A DNA stretch of 64,000 nucleotides from Amnibacterium kyonggiense (GCF_004364555.1 NZ_SOAM01000001.1:1302001-1366000); one strand, 5' to 3'; shown: positions 1 to 8,483, counted from the first letter of the stretch. A program made the numbers and translations. The notes: generated by a model from the letters alone, not told the origin.

Positions 1-617
1 GTCAGGGCGACGAACGGGCCGACGGCCGTGACGCCGACGACCGCGGCGAGCAGGTTCCGAACCTCGTGGTGGCTGCTGCGGCGCCAGGTCATCCGGGGGA
101 GGCGCCGGGCGAGCAGGCCGCCGAGCACGAGCCCGACGACGCCCGCGGCCAGGCGGCAGGCGTCGGCCGGCTCGTCCGAGGAGAGCAGCACGGCGACGAG
201 CCCGGTGAAGCCGATCACGCGGATGCGCCGCCGCCACAGGGGGCCGGCGATCGCGCTCGCGGCCATGACCGCGCCGGCGGCCGGGATCAGCGGGTCGAGG
301 AGGACCGTGCCGAGCGGCGCCTGCGACCAGACGCCGCGGACGAGGATGCCGGCGGCCTGCAGCCCGAAGCCCGCGGCGACGCCGAGCACCGTCGACGCGA
401 CCGCGACGAGCGCGGTCCGGAGGTGCCCGAGCAGGCGTTCCGCCGCGCCCATCACGACGGCGGCCATGACGAGGTCGACGACGAGGACTGCCGGCCCGGA
501 CGCGAACAGCGCGGCCGTCTGGCGGGCGAGGACGTGGGACCCGCTCGCGATCGCGAGCACCAGGAGCAGCGCCGCGAACCCGACGGAGACGGCGGAGCGG
601 CGGAGCACCGCGGTCAT
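1..617 (-). CDS. MprF-like (DUF2156-type) membrane protein, N-terminal part only
   Basis: An open minus-strand frame runs from ATG at 617 off the window edge, with 205 codons seen and no stop. The visible part is nearly all membrane: hydrophobic stretches at about residues 10-26, 41-59, 68-92, 108-126, 135-147 and 155-170, with a basic loop (PLWRRRIRV, residues 126-134). This looks like the N-terminal membrane domain that in actinobacteria precedes a DUF2156 lysyl-phosphatidylglycerol-synthase-like domain. The catalytic part lies outside the window, so the function is inferred from memory of the family. GGAG sits 9 nt before ATG 617; an in-frame ATG at 632 is the alternative. It lies downstream of the response regulator on the same strand (gap about 120 bp) and may be its target or operon partner. 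Confidence 0.6.
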   Translation of the reverse strand, partial: MTAVLRRSAVSVGFAALLLVLAIASGSHVLARQTAALFASGPAVLVVDLVMAAVVMGAAERLLGHLRTALVAVASTVLGVAAGFGLQAAGILVRGVWSQAPLGTVLLDPLIPAAGAVMAASAIAGPLWRRRIRVIGFTGLVAVLLSSDEPADACRLAAGVVGLVLGGLLARRLPRMTWRRSSHHEVRNLLAAVVGVTAVGPFVAL

Positions 618-739
618 GCGGGCAGGCTCCATCGGGTCGCGATCGGGACCGACGACGAGCAGCTGGGCATGACCGACCTCCGCGGTCGATCGTCCTCACC
701 GCCGCGTCAGAAAGCTGCAAGACGCGGCAGCGCGCCGGG

Positions 740-1414
740 TCAGGGGTTCCCGACGCGGTAGCCCTGTCCGCGGACGGTGGTCACGATGTCGCGGTCGGTC
801 TTCTTCCGCAGGTGGTGCACGTAGGTGTCGACGGTGCCGACCGCGTCGCCGGGGGAGAAGACGGAGCGGAGGATGCGCTCCCGCGACAGCGTCTGGTCGG
901 GGTGCCGGGCGAGGAGGTGCAGCAGCTCCGCCTCCGTCCGGCTCAGCACGATCCGGCCCGAGTACGGGGAGTTGATGATCCGGGTCGTGGGCCGGAACTC
1001 CCAGTCGCCGATCATGATCGCCGCGTCGCGGTCGGAGTGCTCGCGCGTGATCGCCCGCAGCCGGGCCAGCAGCTCCGGCGCCGCGAACGGCTTGACGAGG
1101 TAGTCGTCCGCGCCCGCGTCCAGCCCGCCGACCCGGTCGTCGAGGGAGCCGAGCGCGGTGAGCAGGATGATCGGCACGCCGCGGCCGTCGGCGCGCAGCG
1201 TCCGGACCAGGTCGAGCCCGTCGCCGTCGGGCAGTCGCCGGTCGAGGACGATCGCGGCGAAGTCCCGGCCGGTCGCCAGGCGGAACCCGGTCGCGGCGTC
1301 GATCGCGAGCTCCACCGCGTAGTCGTTCGCGAGCATCGCGACGGTCATCGGCCCGATCCGCGGGTCGTCCTCGATCAGGAGGAGCGGCGGGAGCGCGGTG
1401 GCGCGCTCGCTCAC
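740..1414 (-). CDS. OmpR/PhoB-family response regulator
   Basis: This is a 224-residue two-domain regulator of normal family length. The receiver domain (about 10-125) has the acidic pair E15-D16-D17, the phospho-acceptor D58 in IVLDRRLPDGDG, the switch Thr in LLTALG and the conserved Lys in LVKPF. The C-terminal winged helix (about 130-222) ends with the typical VTTVRGQGYRVG strand. The start is GTG at 1414. No histidine kinase lies next to it, so it is an orphan regulator within this window. The next gene downstream on the same strand encodes an MprF-like membrane protein, which suggests a role in envelope charge or antimicrobial-peptide response; that role is only inferred. Confidence 0.93.
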   Translation of the reverse strand: MSERATALPPLLLIEDDPRIGPMTVAMLANDYAVELAIDAATGFRLATGRDFAAIVLDRRLPDGDGLDLVRTLRADGRGVPIILLTALGSLDDRVGGLDAGADDYLVKPFAAPELLARLRAITREHSDRDAAIMIGDWEFRPTTRIINSPYSGRIVLSRTEAELLHLLARHPDQTLSRERILRSVFSPGDAVGTVDTYVHHLRKKTDRDIVTTVRGQGYRVGNP

Positions 1415-1592
1415 GATCCGCGCCCGGACGGCGGAAGGGGTCGCGTCGGCATTCGCATCAGGTCATCGTGCACCGAACGACCGGGCGCCCGCTCGGATCG
1501 CGTTTCCATGAGTTCCCTGAGAGACGCTCGTGCGCCGCGTCGGGCGTCGCTTCCTGACAGATTTCTTGAGCGGTCCGCTCGAGGTTGGGTCC

Positions 1593-3263
1593 ATGCCGTC
1601 CGAACCGACCGCTCCGAGCGACGTCCCGAGGCCGATCCCCGTCCTCGACCGCGCGCGCGACGCCCCGGTCGAGGACGGCGTGCGGACGCCGGAGCCGGGC
1701 CGCGCCGGCGTCCGCCTCCTCGTCGAGCGGCTCGAGCCCGTCGGCATGCGCATCGGGCTGCTCGGGCGACGGCTCGAGATCGTCGTCCCGGTCGCGATCG
1801 GCCTCCTCGCCTTCGGGCTTCGGCTGATGGTGCTGCTCCGCGGGGGCGGCCTCGGCGCCATCGGCGACTACGACGACGGCGTCTACTACACGGCCGCGGC
1901 GTCGCTGCTCCACGGCCACCTGCCGTACCGCGACTTCCTCTTCATCCAGCCGCCCGGCATCGTGATCGCCGCCCTGCCGTTCGCGGCGATCGGCACCGCC
2001 GCCGGCGACTCGGTCGGCTTCGCGCTCGGCCGCGTCGCCTTCGAGCTCATCGGCGGACTCAACGCCGCCCTCGCGTACTTCGCCGTCCGGCGGTTCGGGC
2101 GGACCGCGGCGATCGTCGCCGGCGTCGTCCTCGCGGTCCTGCTGCCCGCCGTCTACTCGGAGCGGTCGATCCTGATCGAGCCCCTCGGCACGCTCGGGAT
2201 CCTCGGGTGCCTCGTGCTCCTCTCCCGGCGGGACTCCGCCCTGTCGATCGTGCTCGCCGGCGTCGCCGCCGGGTGGGCGGTCGACGTGAAGATCACCTAC
2301 GTCGTGCCGGTCCTCGTGATCCTCGTGCTCGGGACGCGGCACCGGCTGCAGTTCGCAGGCGGCGTCGCCGCGGCGCTCGCGCTCGGCTACGGGCCGTTCT
2401 TCCTCCCCGCGCCGGTCGCGGCGTTCCGGGAGATCGTCCTCGACCAGCTCGGCCGCCCGGTGTCGCACGACCTCATGACCCGGGTGATCGACATCGTCGG
2501 CGCCCGTCCGGTCGGGCCGCTCGACCTGCTGCACGTGACGCTGCTGATGCTCGTGCTGATCGCCATCGCCGTCGGCGTCGCGCTGACCGTCCGCGGCGCG
2601 AAGGTCTTCCCGGTGATGCTGCTGGCGGACGCCGCGCTGCTCGTCCTCACGCCGTCCTGGTTCGAGCACTACGCGGACCTCACCGCGCCGCCCCTGGCGC
2701 TCTGCTGCGGCATCGCCGTCGCACGGCTGGTGCGGCGCGTCCGCCCGACGCCGGTGCGCGGCGCGCTCGCCGCGGTCGTGGCCGTCGTCGTCCTGCTCGG
2801 CGGCCTGGCGACCGACCACGTGGAGGAGGGCAGGGCCGTGCCGCCGCAGTTCGCCCGCGCCGTCCGCGCGGTCGGGGGCTGCGTCACCACCGACGACCCG
2901 ACGCTGCTCGTCGTCACCGACGTGCTGACCCGCGACCTGAGCGAACCGCGCTGCACGGTCTGGCCGGACGTGAGCGGGTGGACGTACGACCGGTACGCCG
3001 AGAAGGACGCGCACGGACGCCCGGTCTCGCGGGCCGACAACGCGCGGTGGCAGCGCGCCGTCGTCGCCTACCTCGAGGCCGGGCACGCCACCGTCCTGGT
3101 CCGGCCGGTCGCCACCGGCCTCACCGTCGCCAGCCGGCGGCACATCTACCACCAGCCCCTCGTCCTCCGGGTCGGGACCCTCGGGCTGCACCTCACCACG
3201 ACCACCACCGGAACGGAGGCCCGCCATGAGCGGCACCATCATCTGCATCCCCACGTTCGATGA
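1593..3263 (+). CDS. GT-C (GT39/PMT-like) integral membrane glycosyltransferase
   Basis: This 556-residue polytopic membrane protein starts at ATG 1593; the frame is open from 1530, but the extra N-terminus is not hydrophobic or conserved-looking. After about 65 cytosolic residues the first helix (EIVVPVAIGLLAFGLRLMVLL) leads into a loop with GDYDDGVYY and, further on, GHLPYRDFLFIQPPG. That is the acidic-loop and PPG signature of lipid-phosphate-sugar-dependent GT-C enzymes. Some ten further helices follow, then an extracytoplasmic C-terminal domain of about 130 residues. The 3' end overlaps the next gene, a polyprenyl-phosphate mannose synthase, by 38 bp, so the probable donor is polyprenyl-phosphate-mannose (inference). 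The acceptor cannot be read from the sequence. Confidence 0.85.
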   Translation: MPSEPTAPSDVPRPIPVLDRARDAPVEDGVRTPEPGRAGVRLLVERLEPVGMRIGLLGRRLEIVVPVAIGLLAFGLRLMVLLRGGGLGAIGDYDDGVYYTAAASLLHGHLPYRDFLFIQPPGIVIAALPFAAIGTAAGDSVGFALGRVAFELIGGLNAALAYFAVRRFGRTAAIVAGVVLAVLLPAVYSERSILIEPLGTLGILGCLVLLSRRDSALSIVLAGVAAGWAVDVKITYVVPVLVILVLGTRHRLQFAGGVAAALALGYGPFFLPAPVAAFREIVLDQLGRPVSHDLMTRVIDIVGARPVGPLDLLHVTLLMLVLIAIAVGVALTVRGAKVFPVMLLADAALLVLTPSWFEHYADLTAPPLALCCGIAVARLVRRVRPTPVRGALAAVVAVVVLLGGLATDHVEEGRAVPPQFARAVRAVGGCVTTDDPTLLVVTDVLTRDLSEPRCTVWPDVSGWTYDRYAEKDAHGRPVSRADNARWQRAVVAYLEAGHATVLVRPVATGLTVASRRHIYHQPLVLRVGTLGLHLTTTTTGTEARHERHHHLHPHVR

Positions 3264-3981
3264 GATCGACAACCTCGGCCCGCTCGTCGCGGGGATCCGC
3301 GAGGCCGCGCCGGACGTGCACCTGCTGGTGATCGACGACGCCAGCCCCGACGGCACGGGCGAGCTCGCGGACGCGATCGCCGCCGAGGACGCGCACGTGC
3401 ACGTCCTCCACCGGTCCGGGAAGCAGGGGCTCGGCCGCGCCTACCTCGCGGGCTTCGCCTACGCCCTCGAGCACGGCTACGACGTGGTCGTCGAGATGGA
3501 CGCCGACGGATCGCACCGCGCGGTCGACCTCCCGGCGCTGCTCGACGGCCTCGAGGACGCGGACGTGGTGCTCGGCTCCCGGTGGATCGCCGGCGGCCGC
3601 GTCTCGGGCTGGCCGCTCCGCAGGCAGCTGCTGTCCCGCGCGGGCAACCTCTACGCGCGCCTGCTCCTCATGCTGCCGGTCCGGGACGCGACGGGCGGCT
3701 TCCGCGCCTACCGCGCCGCGACCCTGCGGCAGCTCGGCCTCGACACCGTCCGGAGCGACGGCTACTGCTTCCAGGTGGAGCTCGTCCACCGCGCGATCGA
3801 GTCGGGCGCCGTCGTGCACGAGGTGCCGATCACGTTCCTCGAGCGTCGAGCCGGCACGAGCAAGATGAGCGGCCGCATCGTCGTCGAGGCGCTGCTGCGG
3901 ATCGCGGTGCTCGCGCTCGCCGGACCGGCCGTGCGCCCCGGAGCCGTCGCCGGCCCGCTGCAGCCGGCCGAGCAGCGCTGA
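3226..3981 (+). CDS. Polyprenyl-phosphate mannose synthase-like GT2 glycosyltransferase
   Basis: This 251-residue GT2 enzyme resembles Ppm1/dolichol-phosphate mannose synthases. Visible marks are the nucleotide-binding start (IICIPTFDEIDNLGPLV), VIDDASPDGTG, the metal-binding EMDADGSH in place of the usual MDAD-S-H, and GSRWIAGG. The Q-W-like acceptor region VRDATGGFRAYR and the SDGYCFQVEL block follow. It lacks the C-terminal membrane domain of larger relatives, as expected for the actinobacterial Ppm synthase domain. It is translationally coupled to the GT-C gene through a 38-bp overlap, which supports a donor-synthase/transferase pair. The substrate (GDP-mannose) follows from the family and has not been tested. 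Confidence 0.88.
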   Translation: MSGTIICIPTFDEIDNLGPLVAGIREAAPDVHLLVIDDASPDGTGELADAIAAEDAHVHVLHRSGKQGLGRAYLAGFAYALEHGYDVVVEMDADGSHRAVDLPALLDGLEDADVVLGSRWIAGGRVSGWPLRRQLLSRAGNLYARLLLMLPVRDATGGFRAYRAATLRQLGLDTVRSDGYCFQVELVHRAIESGAVVHEVPITFLERRAGTSKMSGRIVVEALLRIAVLALAGPAVRPGAVAGPLQPAEQR

Positions 3982-4000
3982 GCGCCGGGGGCGGCGCTCA
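3979..4000. terminator. Compact bidirectional terminator made from both stop codons
   Basis: TGAGCGCC (3979-3986) and GGCGCTCA (3993-4000) form a perfect 8-bp stem with a 6-nt loop. The stop codon of the mannose synthase (TGA 3979-3981) and that of the convergent VOC gene (TCA 3998-4000) are the two ends of the stem. Confidence 0.6.
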
Positions 4001-4393
4001 GTCGCCCTCGGGCTCCAGGAACTCGAGCCGGTTGCCGAACGGGTCGGCGGCGTAGCAGCGGCGGAAGCCGGGGAAGGCGTCGTCCCAGACCACCGCGTGC
4101 CCGGCCTGCTCCAGCGCCGCCGCGACCGCGGCCACGTCGTCGACCAGGACGCCCGGGTGAGCCTTCCGGGCCGGCGCGAACGGGTCCTCGACACCGAGGT
4201 GCAGCTCCACGCCGCCGCCGCGGAACCAGCAGCCGCCGCGCGCGGCGAGCACGGCCGGCTTCTCCAGCTCGAGCATGCCGAGCGCGTCGGCGTAGAACGC
4301 GCGCGCAGCGTCCTCCCCGCCGCGCGGCATCGCCAGCTGGGTGTGGTGCAGCGCGACGAGGGCCGGGCGCCCGGCGTCGGAGGTCTCGGGCAT
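3998..4393 (-). CDS. VOC-superfamily (glyoxalase/bleomycin-resistance-like) protein
   Basis: This 131-residue single-domain protein has the paired beta-alpha-beta-beta-beta layout of the vicinal oxygen chelate fold. It begins with LHHTQLAMPRGGEDAARAFY and has VELHLGVEDPF in the middle, and it ends with CYAADPFGNRLEFLE, the usual second-module signature with the metal-ligand Glu. ATG 4393 is chosen because GAGGAG lies 5 nt upstream; the longer open frame to 4501 adds a non-conserved arginine-rich stretch. The substrate is unknown, as is common in this family. It is divergent from the Na+/H+ antiporter across 130 bp. Confidence 0.88.
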   Translation of the reverse strand: MPETSDAGRPALVALHHTQLAMPRGGEDAARAFYADALGMLELEKPAVLAARGGCWFRGGGVELHLGVEDPFAPARKAHPGVLVDDVAAVAAALEQAGHAVVWDDAFPGFRRCYAADPFGNRLEFLEPEGD

Positions 4394-4523
4394 GCGGCTC
4401 CTCGGTCGACGGTCGGCTCCGTCGCAGCGTAGGCCGGGCCGGCGCACATCGCACGTGCGGGCGGCGGGGTGCAGACTCCCGGGGCCCCGCGCCGCGCGCA
4501 TCGGACGCGGCGGGGCGACGGCG

Positions 4524-6122
4524 GTGCCACTGCCCGGAACGAAGGGGCGGATCCTGCTCGGTCTCGAACTCGTCGTCGTGCTCGGCGCCGTGGTGCTCGC
4601 GGTCGGCGCGCTCGCCCGGCGGATCCGGGTCGCTCCACCGATCGTGCTGCTCGTCGCGGGCGTGGTGCTCGGCTTCCTCCCGCTGCTCCGCGACGTCGCG
4701 CTCCCGCCCGAGGTCGTGCTCCTGCTGTTCCTGCCGGTGCTCCTCTACTGGGAGAGCCTCACGACGTCGCTCCGGGAGATCCGCTCGAACCTGCGGAGCG
4801 TGCTGCTGACGAGCACCGTGCTCGTCGTGGTCACAGCCGCAGCGGTCGCGGTCGCCGCGCACGCGGTCGGACTCGACTGGGGAGCGGCGTGGGTGCTCGG
4901 CGCGGCGGTCGCGCCCACCGACGCGACGGCGACCGGGGCGCTCGCCGGTGCGCTGCCGCGGCGCACGCTCACCGCCCTGCGGGCGGAGAGCCTCGTCAAC
5001 GACGGCACGGCGCTGGTCCTCCTCGCCGTCGCCGTCCAGGCCGCGGTGGGCCGGGAGGAGGTCACCGCGCTGCAGATCAGCGGACTCGTGCTGCTCTCCT
5101 ACGTCGGCGGCATCGCGCTCGGGCTGCTGGTCGCGGCGCTCGAGACGCTGCTGCGGCGGCGGATCGACGACCCGCTGCAGGAGAACGTCGTCACCGTGCT
5201 GGCGCCGTTCACCGCCTACCTGCTGGCCGAGCTGGTCGGCGCGTCCGGCGTGCTCGCGGTCGTGGTGTGCGGGCTCGCCATGAGCCAGATCGGGCCGCGC
5301 GTCGGGCGCGCGGACACGCGCGTGCAGACGAACGCGTTCTGGACGCTCACCACGTACCTGCTGAACGGCGCGCTCTTCGTCCTCGTCGGCATCGAGCTGC
5401 ACGCCGCGGCGCGCGGGCTCGACACGCGGCAGGTCCTCGTCGGCGTCGGCGCCGTCGCGCTGATCACGGCGGTCGTCGTCGCCGTCCGCTTCGCCTTCCT
5501 CTTCGGCTCGGCGGGCACCATCCACCTCCTGACCCGGCGCCGGCCGGAACGCGGGCCGCGGCAGACGAACCGGGACCGGCTCGTGCGCGGCACCGCGGGA
5601 TTCCGCGGGGCGGTGTCGCTCGCCGCCGCGCTCTCGGTGCCGACCGCGATCGCGTCGGGGCGCGCGTTCCCGGACCGCGACCTCGTGATCTTCATCACCG
5701 CGGGGGTCGTCGGCGTCACGCTCGTGCTGCAGGGGCTGCTCCTGCCGCTCGTGCTGCGTCGCGCCGCGCTGCCGCCGGACGAGGACGTCGAGCACGAGCT
5801 GGAGGACGCGGAGATCGCGGCGACGACCGCCGCGCTCGAGTCCTTGCCGGCCGCCGCCGAGTCGCTCGGCGTCGGCGAGATCGCCGTCGAGCGCAGCCGC
5901 CGCGAGCTGGAGGCGCAGCTGCGGACGTTCCGCAGCGAGGAGGACGACGACCTCGACGAGGACCAGCAGGCGGAGCGGGACTACGCCGCCCTCCGGCTCG
6001 CGCTCGTCCGCCGGAAGCGCGAGGTGATCCTCGGGCTGCGCGACGAGCGCCGCATCGACGACATCGTGCTGCGGCGCATCCAGGCCCGGCTCGACAACGA
6101 GGAGGTCCGCCTCGCCGACTGA
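4524..6122 (+). CDS. CPA1-family Na+/H+ antiporter
   Basis: This 532-residue protein is a monovalent cation/proton antiporter in the plasma membrane. About 11-12 transmembrane segments cover residues 10-420. The core shows AAVAPTDATATGAL and RAESLVNDGTALVLL, the Na+/H+ exchanger motifs carrying the ion-binding Asp residues, plus GFRGAVSLAAALSVP. The soluble C-terminal tail (about 420-532) is rich in acid residues (EEDDDLDEDQQ) and alpha-helical. The start is taken as GTG 4524, just before the first helix; an upstream extension to 4341 would overlap the divergent VOC gene and looks non-coding. It probably serves pH or sodium homeostasis, which suits the envelope-stress block that follows. Confidence 0.92.
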   Translation: MPLPGTKGRILLGLELVVVLGAVVLAVGALARRIRVAPPIVLLVAGVVLGFLPLLRDVALPPEVVLLLFLPVLLYWESLTTSLREIRSNLRSVLLTSTVLVVVTAAAVAVAAHAVGLDWGAAWVLGAAVAPTDATATGALAGALPRRTLTALRAESLVNDGTALVLLAVAVQAAVGREEVTALQISGLVLLSYVGGIALGLLVAALETLLRRRIDDPLQENVVTVLAPFTAYLLAELVGASGVLAVVVCGLAMSQIGPRVGRADTRVQTNAFWTLTTYLLNGALFVLVGIELHAAARGLDTRQVLVGVGAVALITAVVVAVRFAFLFGSAGTIHLLTRRRPERGPRQTNRDRLVRGTAGFRGAVSLAAALSVPTAIASGRAFPDRDLVIFITAGVVGVTLVLQGLLLPLVLRRAALPPDEDVEHELEDAEIAATTAALESLPAAAESLGVGEIAVERSRRELEAQLRTFRSEEDDDLDEDQQAERDYAALRLALVRRKREVILGLRDERRIDDIVLRRIQARLDNEEVRLAD

Positions 6123-6149
6123 GCCGCGGGTCCGGCCGCGGTCCGGCTC
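6121..6149 (+). terminator. Possible terminator after the antiporter
   Basis: GAGCCG (6121-6126) and CGGCTC (6144-6149) pair across a GC-rich loop that can fold further (CGG/CCG). There is no T-tract. It sits directly on the antiporter stop codon. Confidence 0.4.
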
Positions 6150-6239
6150 CTGGTCACCCTCGCGCGCGACAAGGTTGCGTTCGAGCAATGTCCAGCCCTC
6201 GCCCAGAGTTCGCCGTGCTGGTACCGCGATGCTGCACTC

Positions 6240-6785
6240 ATGTTCGACGCGTCGCCCGGTGCACTGGCGCAGGCGAGCGATGCACTTCTCGTCGACCGCG
6301 CGGCCGACGGTGACGGCCGTGCGTTCGCCGTGCTGCTGCGCCGCCATGCGCCGGTGCTGCGCGCGTACGTGAACCGGCTGACGCGGCGACCGTCCGAGAC
6401 GGACGACGTGCTGCAGGAGGTCGCGATCGCGGCGTGGCAGGCGCTGCCCGGTCTCGAGAACCCCGAGCACGTGAAGGCATGGCTATTCCGCATCGCGGAG
6501 CGGCAGGCGTTCGCGCTCCTCCGCCGTCAGCCGCAGCACGTCGAGCTCGACGAGGAGATCCCGACGCGCGGCGACGAGGAGGACCGCTCCGACGCCAGAC
6601 ACGCGATTCGCGCCGCACTCACACGGTTACCGGAGCAGCAGGCGCAAGTCTGGGTGCTGCGCGAGGTCGGCGGACTCTCGTACGCGGGGATCGCGGAGCA
6701 GCTCGGCGTCCCCGAGAGCACCGTCCGCGGAGCCCTCGCGCAGGCCCGGAAGAAGCTGCTCGACACGATGGGAGGCGCTCGATGA
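6240..6785 (+). CDS. ECF-type RNA polymerase sigma factor
   Basis: This 181-residue sigma-70 family protein has region 2 at about residues 20-85 (DDVLQEVAIAAWQALPG, then HVKAWLFRIAERQAF) and region 4 at about 120-178 (LPEQQAQVWVLREVGGLSY, then GVPESTVRGALAQARKKL). No region 1 or 3 is present, so it belongs to the extracytoplasmic-function class. It is the first gene of the block encoding Asp23-type envelope proteins, and its stop overlaps the next start (ATGA at 6782-6785). It probably directs transcription of this block and other stress genes, with the following protein as a candidate antagonist; that role is inferred from position. Confidence 0.93.
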   Translation: MFDASPGALAQASDALLVDRAADGDGRAFAVLLRRHAPVLRAYVNRLTRRPSETDDVLQEVAIAAWQALPGLENPEHVKAWLFRIAERQAFALLRRQPQHVELDEEIPTRGDEEDRSDARHAIRAALTRLPEQQAQVWVLREVGGLSYAGIAEQLGVPESTVRGALAQARKKLLDTMGGAR

Positions 6786-7372
6786 CCGACGCACCCGTGT
6801 CCGGCGTACCCGCGGCCGACGACTTCGACGGGCACACGCTCGAGGAGCTCGCCGAGTACCTCGACCGGGGTCGGTACCCGGTCGACCCGTCCATCGAGTC
6901 CTCGCCGGCCTGCCGGATCGCCCTCGCCGGCCTGCAGCGACTGCGCGAGATCGCCGGTCCGCTCCTGCAGCAGGAGGCGGACGCCGCGGCGCGCGACGAC
7001 CGCTGGATCGACGAGGTGCTCGGCCGGATCTCGCTGGAGTCGCGCGCCGGTCGTCGGTTCCCGTTCCCGGACGTCCCCGTCGGGACGGAGGCCGTCGTCA
7101 CGGAGGGCGCCCTGCGCGGCCTCGTCCGCGCGATCGGCGACTCGATCCCCGGCGTGCTGACCGGCCGCGTGCGGTTCGAGCCGGACGAGTCCGGCACTCG
7201 CCTCGACCTCGCCGTGGACGTCACCGTCTTCTACGGCACGTCCATCCAGAGCGCCTCGGCGGCGTTCCGCGAGCGGATCGCGCTGCTGCTGCCGCGGCAC
7301 GCGCCGTTCGCCGTCGGCGCGCTGGACCTCCGGGTGCGGGACGTGCTCGAGCGCGGGCCGGAGCAGCCGTGA
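6782..7372 (+). CDS. Putative anti-sigma/Asp23-type protein downstream of ECF sigma factor
   Basis: This 196-residue soluble protein has no membrane segment. Residues 1-80 are acidic and helical (GHTLEELAEYLDRGRYPVD, then QRLREIAGPLLQQEADAA). Residues 95-195 resemble an Asp23/Gls24 domain (VVTEGALRGLVRAIGDSIPG, a beta-rich GTRLDLAVDVTVFYG, then helix and RVRDVL). It is translationally coupled to the sigma factor by an ATGA overlap, the usual place for an anti-sigma factor, but it lacks the HxxxCxxC zinc motif and has only one Cys (in SSPACRIAL). A sigma-regulatory role is therefore a guess from context. It may instead be a divergent Asp23 scaffold protein. Confidence 0.8.
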   Translation: MTDAPVSGVPAADDFDGHTLEELAEYLDRGRYPVDPSIESSPACRIALAGLQRLREIAGPLLQQEADAAARDDRWIDEVLGRISLESRAGRRFPFPDVPVGTEAVVTEGALRGLVRAIGDSIPGVLTGRVRFEPDESGTRLDLAVDVTVFYGTSIQSASAAFRERIALLLPRHAPFAVGALDLRVRDVLERGPEQP

Positions 7373-7641
7373 CGAACGGTCTCGCGAGCCGCCGCGCCGC
7401 GATCGAGCTCGACGTCGTCTCGCTGCCGGGCGTCCGTGCGCTCTACCCGTCGTCGCCGCTGCCCGGGGCGCCGAAGGTCGTCATCTCGGAGCACGGCGGC
7501 GCCGCGCGATGCGAGCTGCGCATCGCGGTGGACGGCGACGTGGCCGCCGAGGACCTGATCCGCGAGGTGACGGTCGCCGTCCGGCGTGCGGCGGGGGACG
7601 ACGCGCTCGAGCTGCACATCGAGCTCGCCTCGATCGACTGA
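7369..7641 (+). CDS. Small Asp23-like protein of unknown function
   Basis: This 90-residue protein starts at GTG 7369, which overlaps the previous stop (GTGA). The layout is that of a shortened Asp23/Gls24 fold: AAIELDVVSLPGVRALYP, a beta stretch CELRIAVDGDVAAED, an amphipathic helix with VTVAVRRAAG, and a final strand LELHIELASID. No membrane segment or catalytic motif is visible. Its tight coupling to the sigma and 196-residue genes suggests that it belongs to the same stress module. The exact role is unknown. Confidence 0.8.
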   Translation: MTNGLASRRAAIELDVVSLPGVRALYPSSPLPGAPKVVISEHGGAARCELRIAVDGDVAAEDLIREVTVAVRRAAGDDALELHIELASID

Positions 7642-7830
7642 CCGCGCGGCCTACCCCTCTGCTCGAGTCCGGCCCTCCGCCGGGCACGGTCCTTCGACGC
7701 TCCGTGCACTCCGGACGCCTCTATCTGCATGATTACTGAGAGTCGACTGATCGCCGTGACGAATGGGCGTGAGCACGCCTCTCCCTCTGTGTCGAAGCAA
7801 TCGATCGACCAGCAAGGAGAAACGGAACCC

Positions 7831-8295
7831 ATGTCGAACACGACGCCCACCGCCCAGCCCACGGCTCGGACCAGCAAGACCGTCACGGCCACGACCGACA
7901 GCCTGAACGCGGACACGACGCACGGCACGACGACCGTCGAGGACTCCGTGGTGGAGAAGATCGCCGGCATCGCCGCGCGTGAGGTGCCGGGCGTGCACGA
8001 CCTCGGTGGCGGCGCCGCTCGCGCGATCGGCGCGCTCCGCACCCGCATCAACCAGGCCGACCAGGGCCAGGGCGTCTCGGTCGAGGTCGGCGAGAAGCAG
8101 GCCGCCGTCGACATCATCGTCGTCGCCGAGTACCCCGTCGCGCTGCACCGCGTCGCGGACGGCATCCGCTCCGCGGTCACCACCGCGATCGAGACCCTCG
8201 TCGGTCTCGAGGTCACCGAGGTCAACGTGACCATCGCCGACGTGAACATCCCGACCGACGACGACAGCGCCGACGAGGCGCCCCGCGTCCAGTGA
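7831..8295 (+). CDS. Asp23/Gls24-family envelope stress response protein
   Basis: This 154-residue canonical member has VVEKIAGIAAREVPGVHDL, the family's opening helix, then VSVEVGEKQAAVDIIVVAEY and a closing EVTEVNVTIADVNIP. A Thr/Ser-rich N-terminal 30 residues precede the domain. ATG 7831 is chosen because AAGGAGA lies upstream; the open frame to 7729 runs through an AT-richer leader. Asp23 proteins form a layer at the inner membrane face via the membrane anchor AmaP in Staphylococcus (known for the family). Here the downstream genes supply membrane partners. It starts a second translationally coupled run (7831-10013). Confidence 0.92.
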   Translation: MSNTTPTAQPTARTSKTVTATTDSLNADTTHGTTTVEDSVVEKIAGIAAREVPGVHDLGGGAARAIGALRTRINQADQGQGVSVEVGEKQAAVDIIVVAEYPVALHRVADGIRSAVTTAIETLVGLEVTEVNVTIADVNIPTDDDSADEAPRVQ

Positions 8296-8483
8296 CGACG
8301 TCGCAGCAGGGCATGGCCATCGCCGCCGTGCTCGCGATCGTCTGGATCGCGTTCAACTTCGGCGCGATGATCCTGGTCGCCCTCGCCATCGTGCTGGGCT
8401 TCCTGATCGGCCGCTACGTCGAGGGCCGGCTGGACGTGTCGGGCATCGTGTCCGCCGTCCGCGGCCGGCGCAGCTCGTCGTGA
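8292..8483 (+). CDS. Small membrane protein of the Asp23 operon (DUF2273-like)
   Basis: This 63-residue protein starts at GTG 8292, overlapping the previous stop (GTGA). It is almost entirely one or two hydrophobic stretches (AIAAVLAIVWIAFNFGAMIL and LVALAIVLGFLIGRYVEG) with a basic tail (VRGRRSSS). Small integral membrane proteins of this size are regular companions of Asp23/AmaP genes. The family name is assigned by position and shape rather than by a clear motif. It probably helps anchor or organise the Asp23 layer. Confidence 0.85.
   Translation: MTTSQQGMAIAAVLAIVWIAFNFGAMILVALAIVLGFLIGRYVEGRLDVSGIVSAVRGRRSSS

Noticed and set aside
66-761. Plus-strand frame of 231 codons at the left end
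   Set aside because: The minus strand encodes a hydrophobic membrane protein with consistent codon bias; the plus frame is an acid/Arg-rich shadow.
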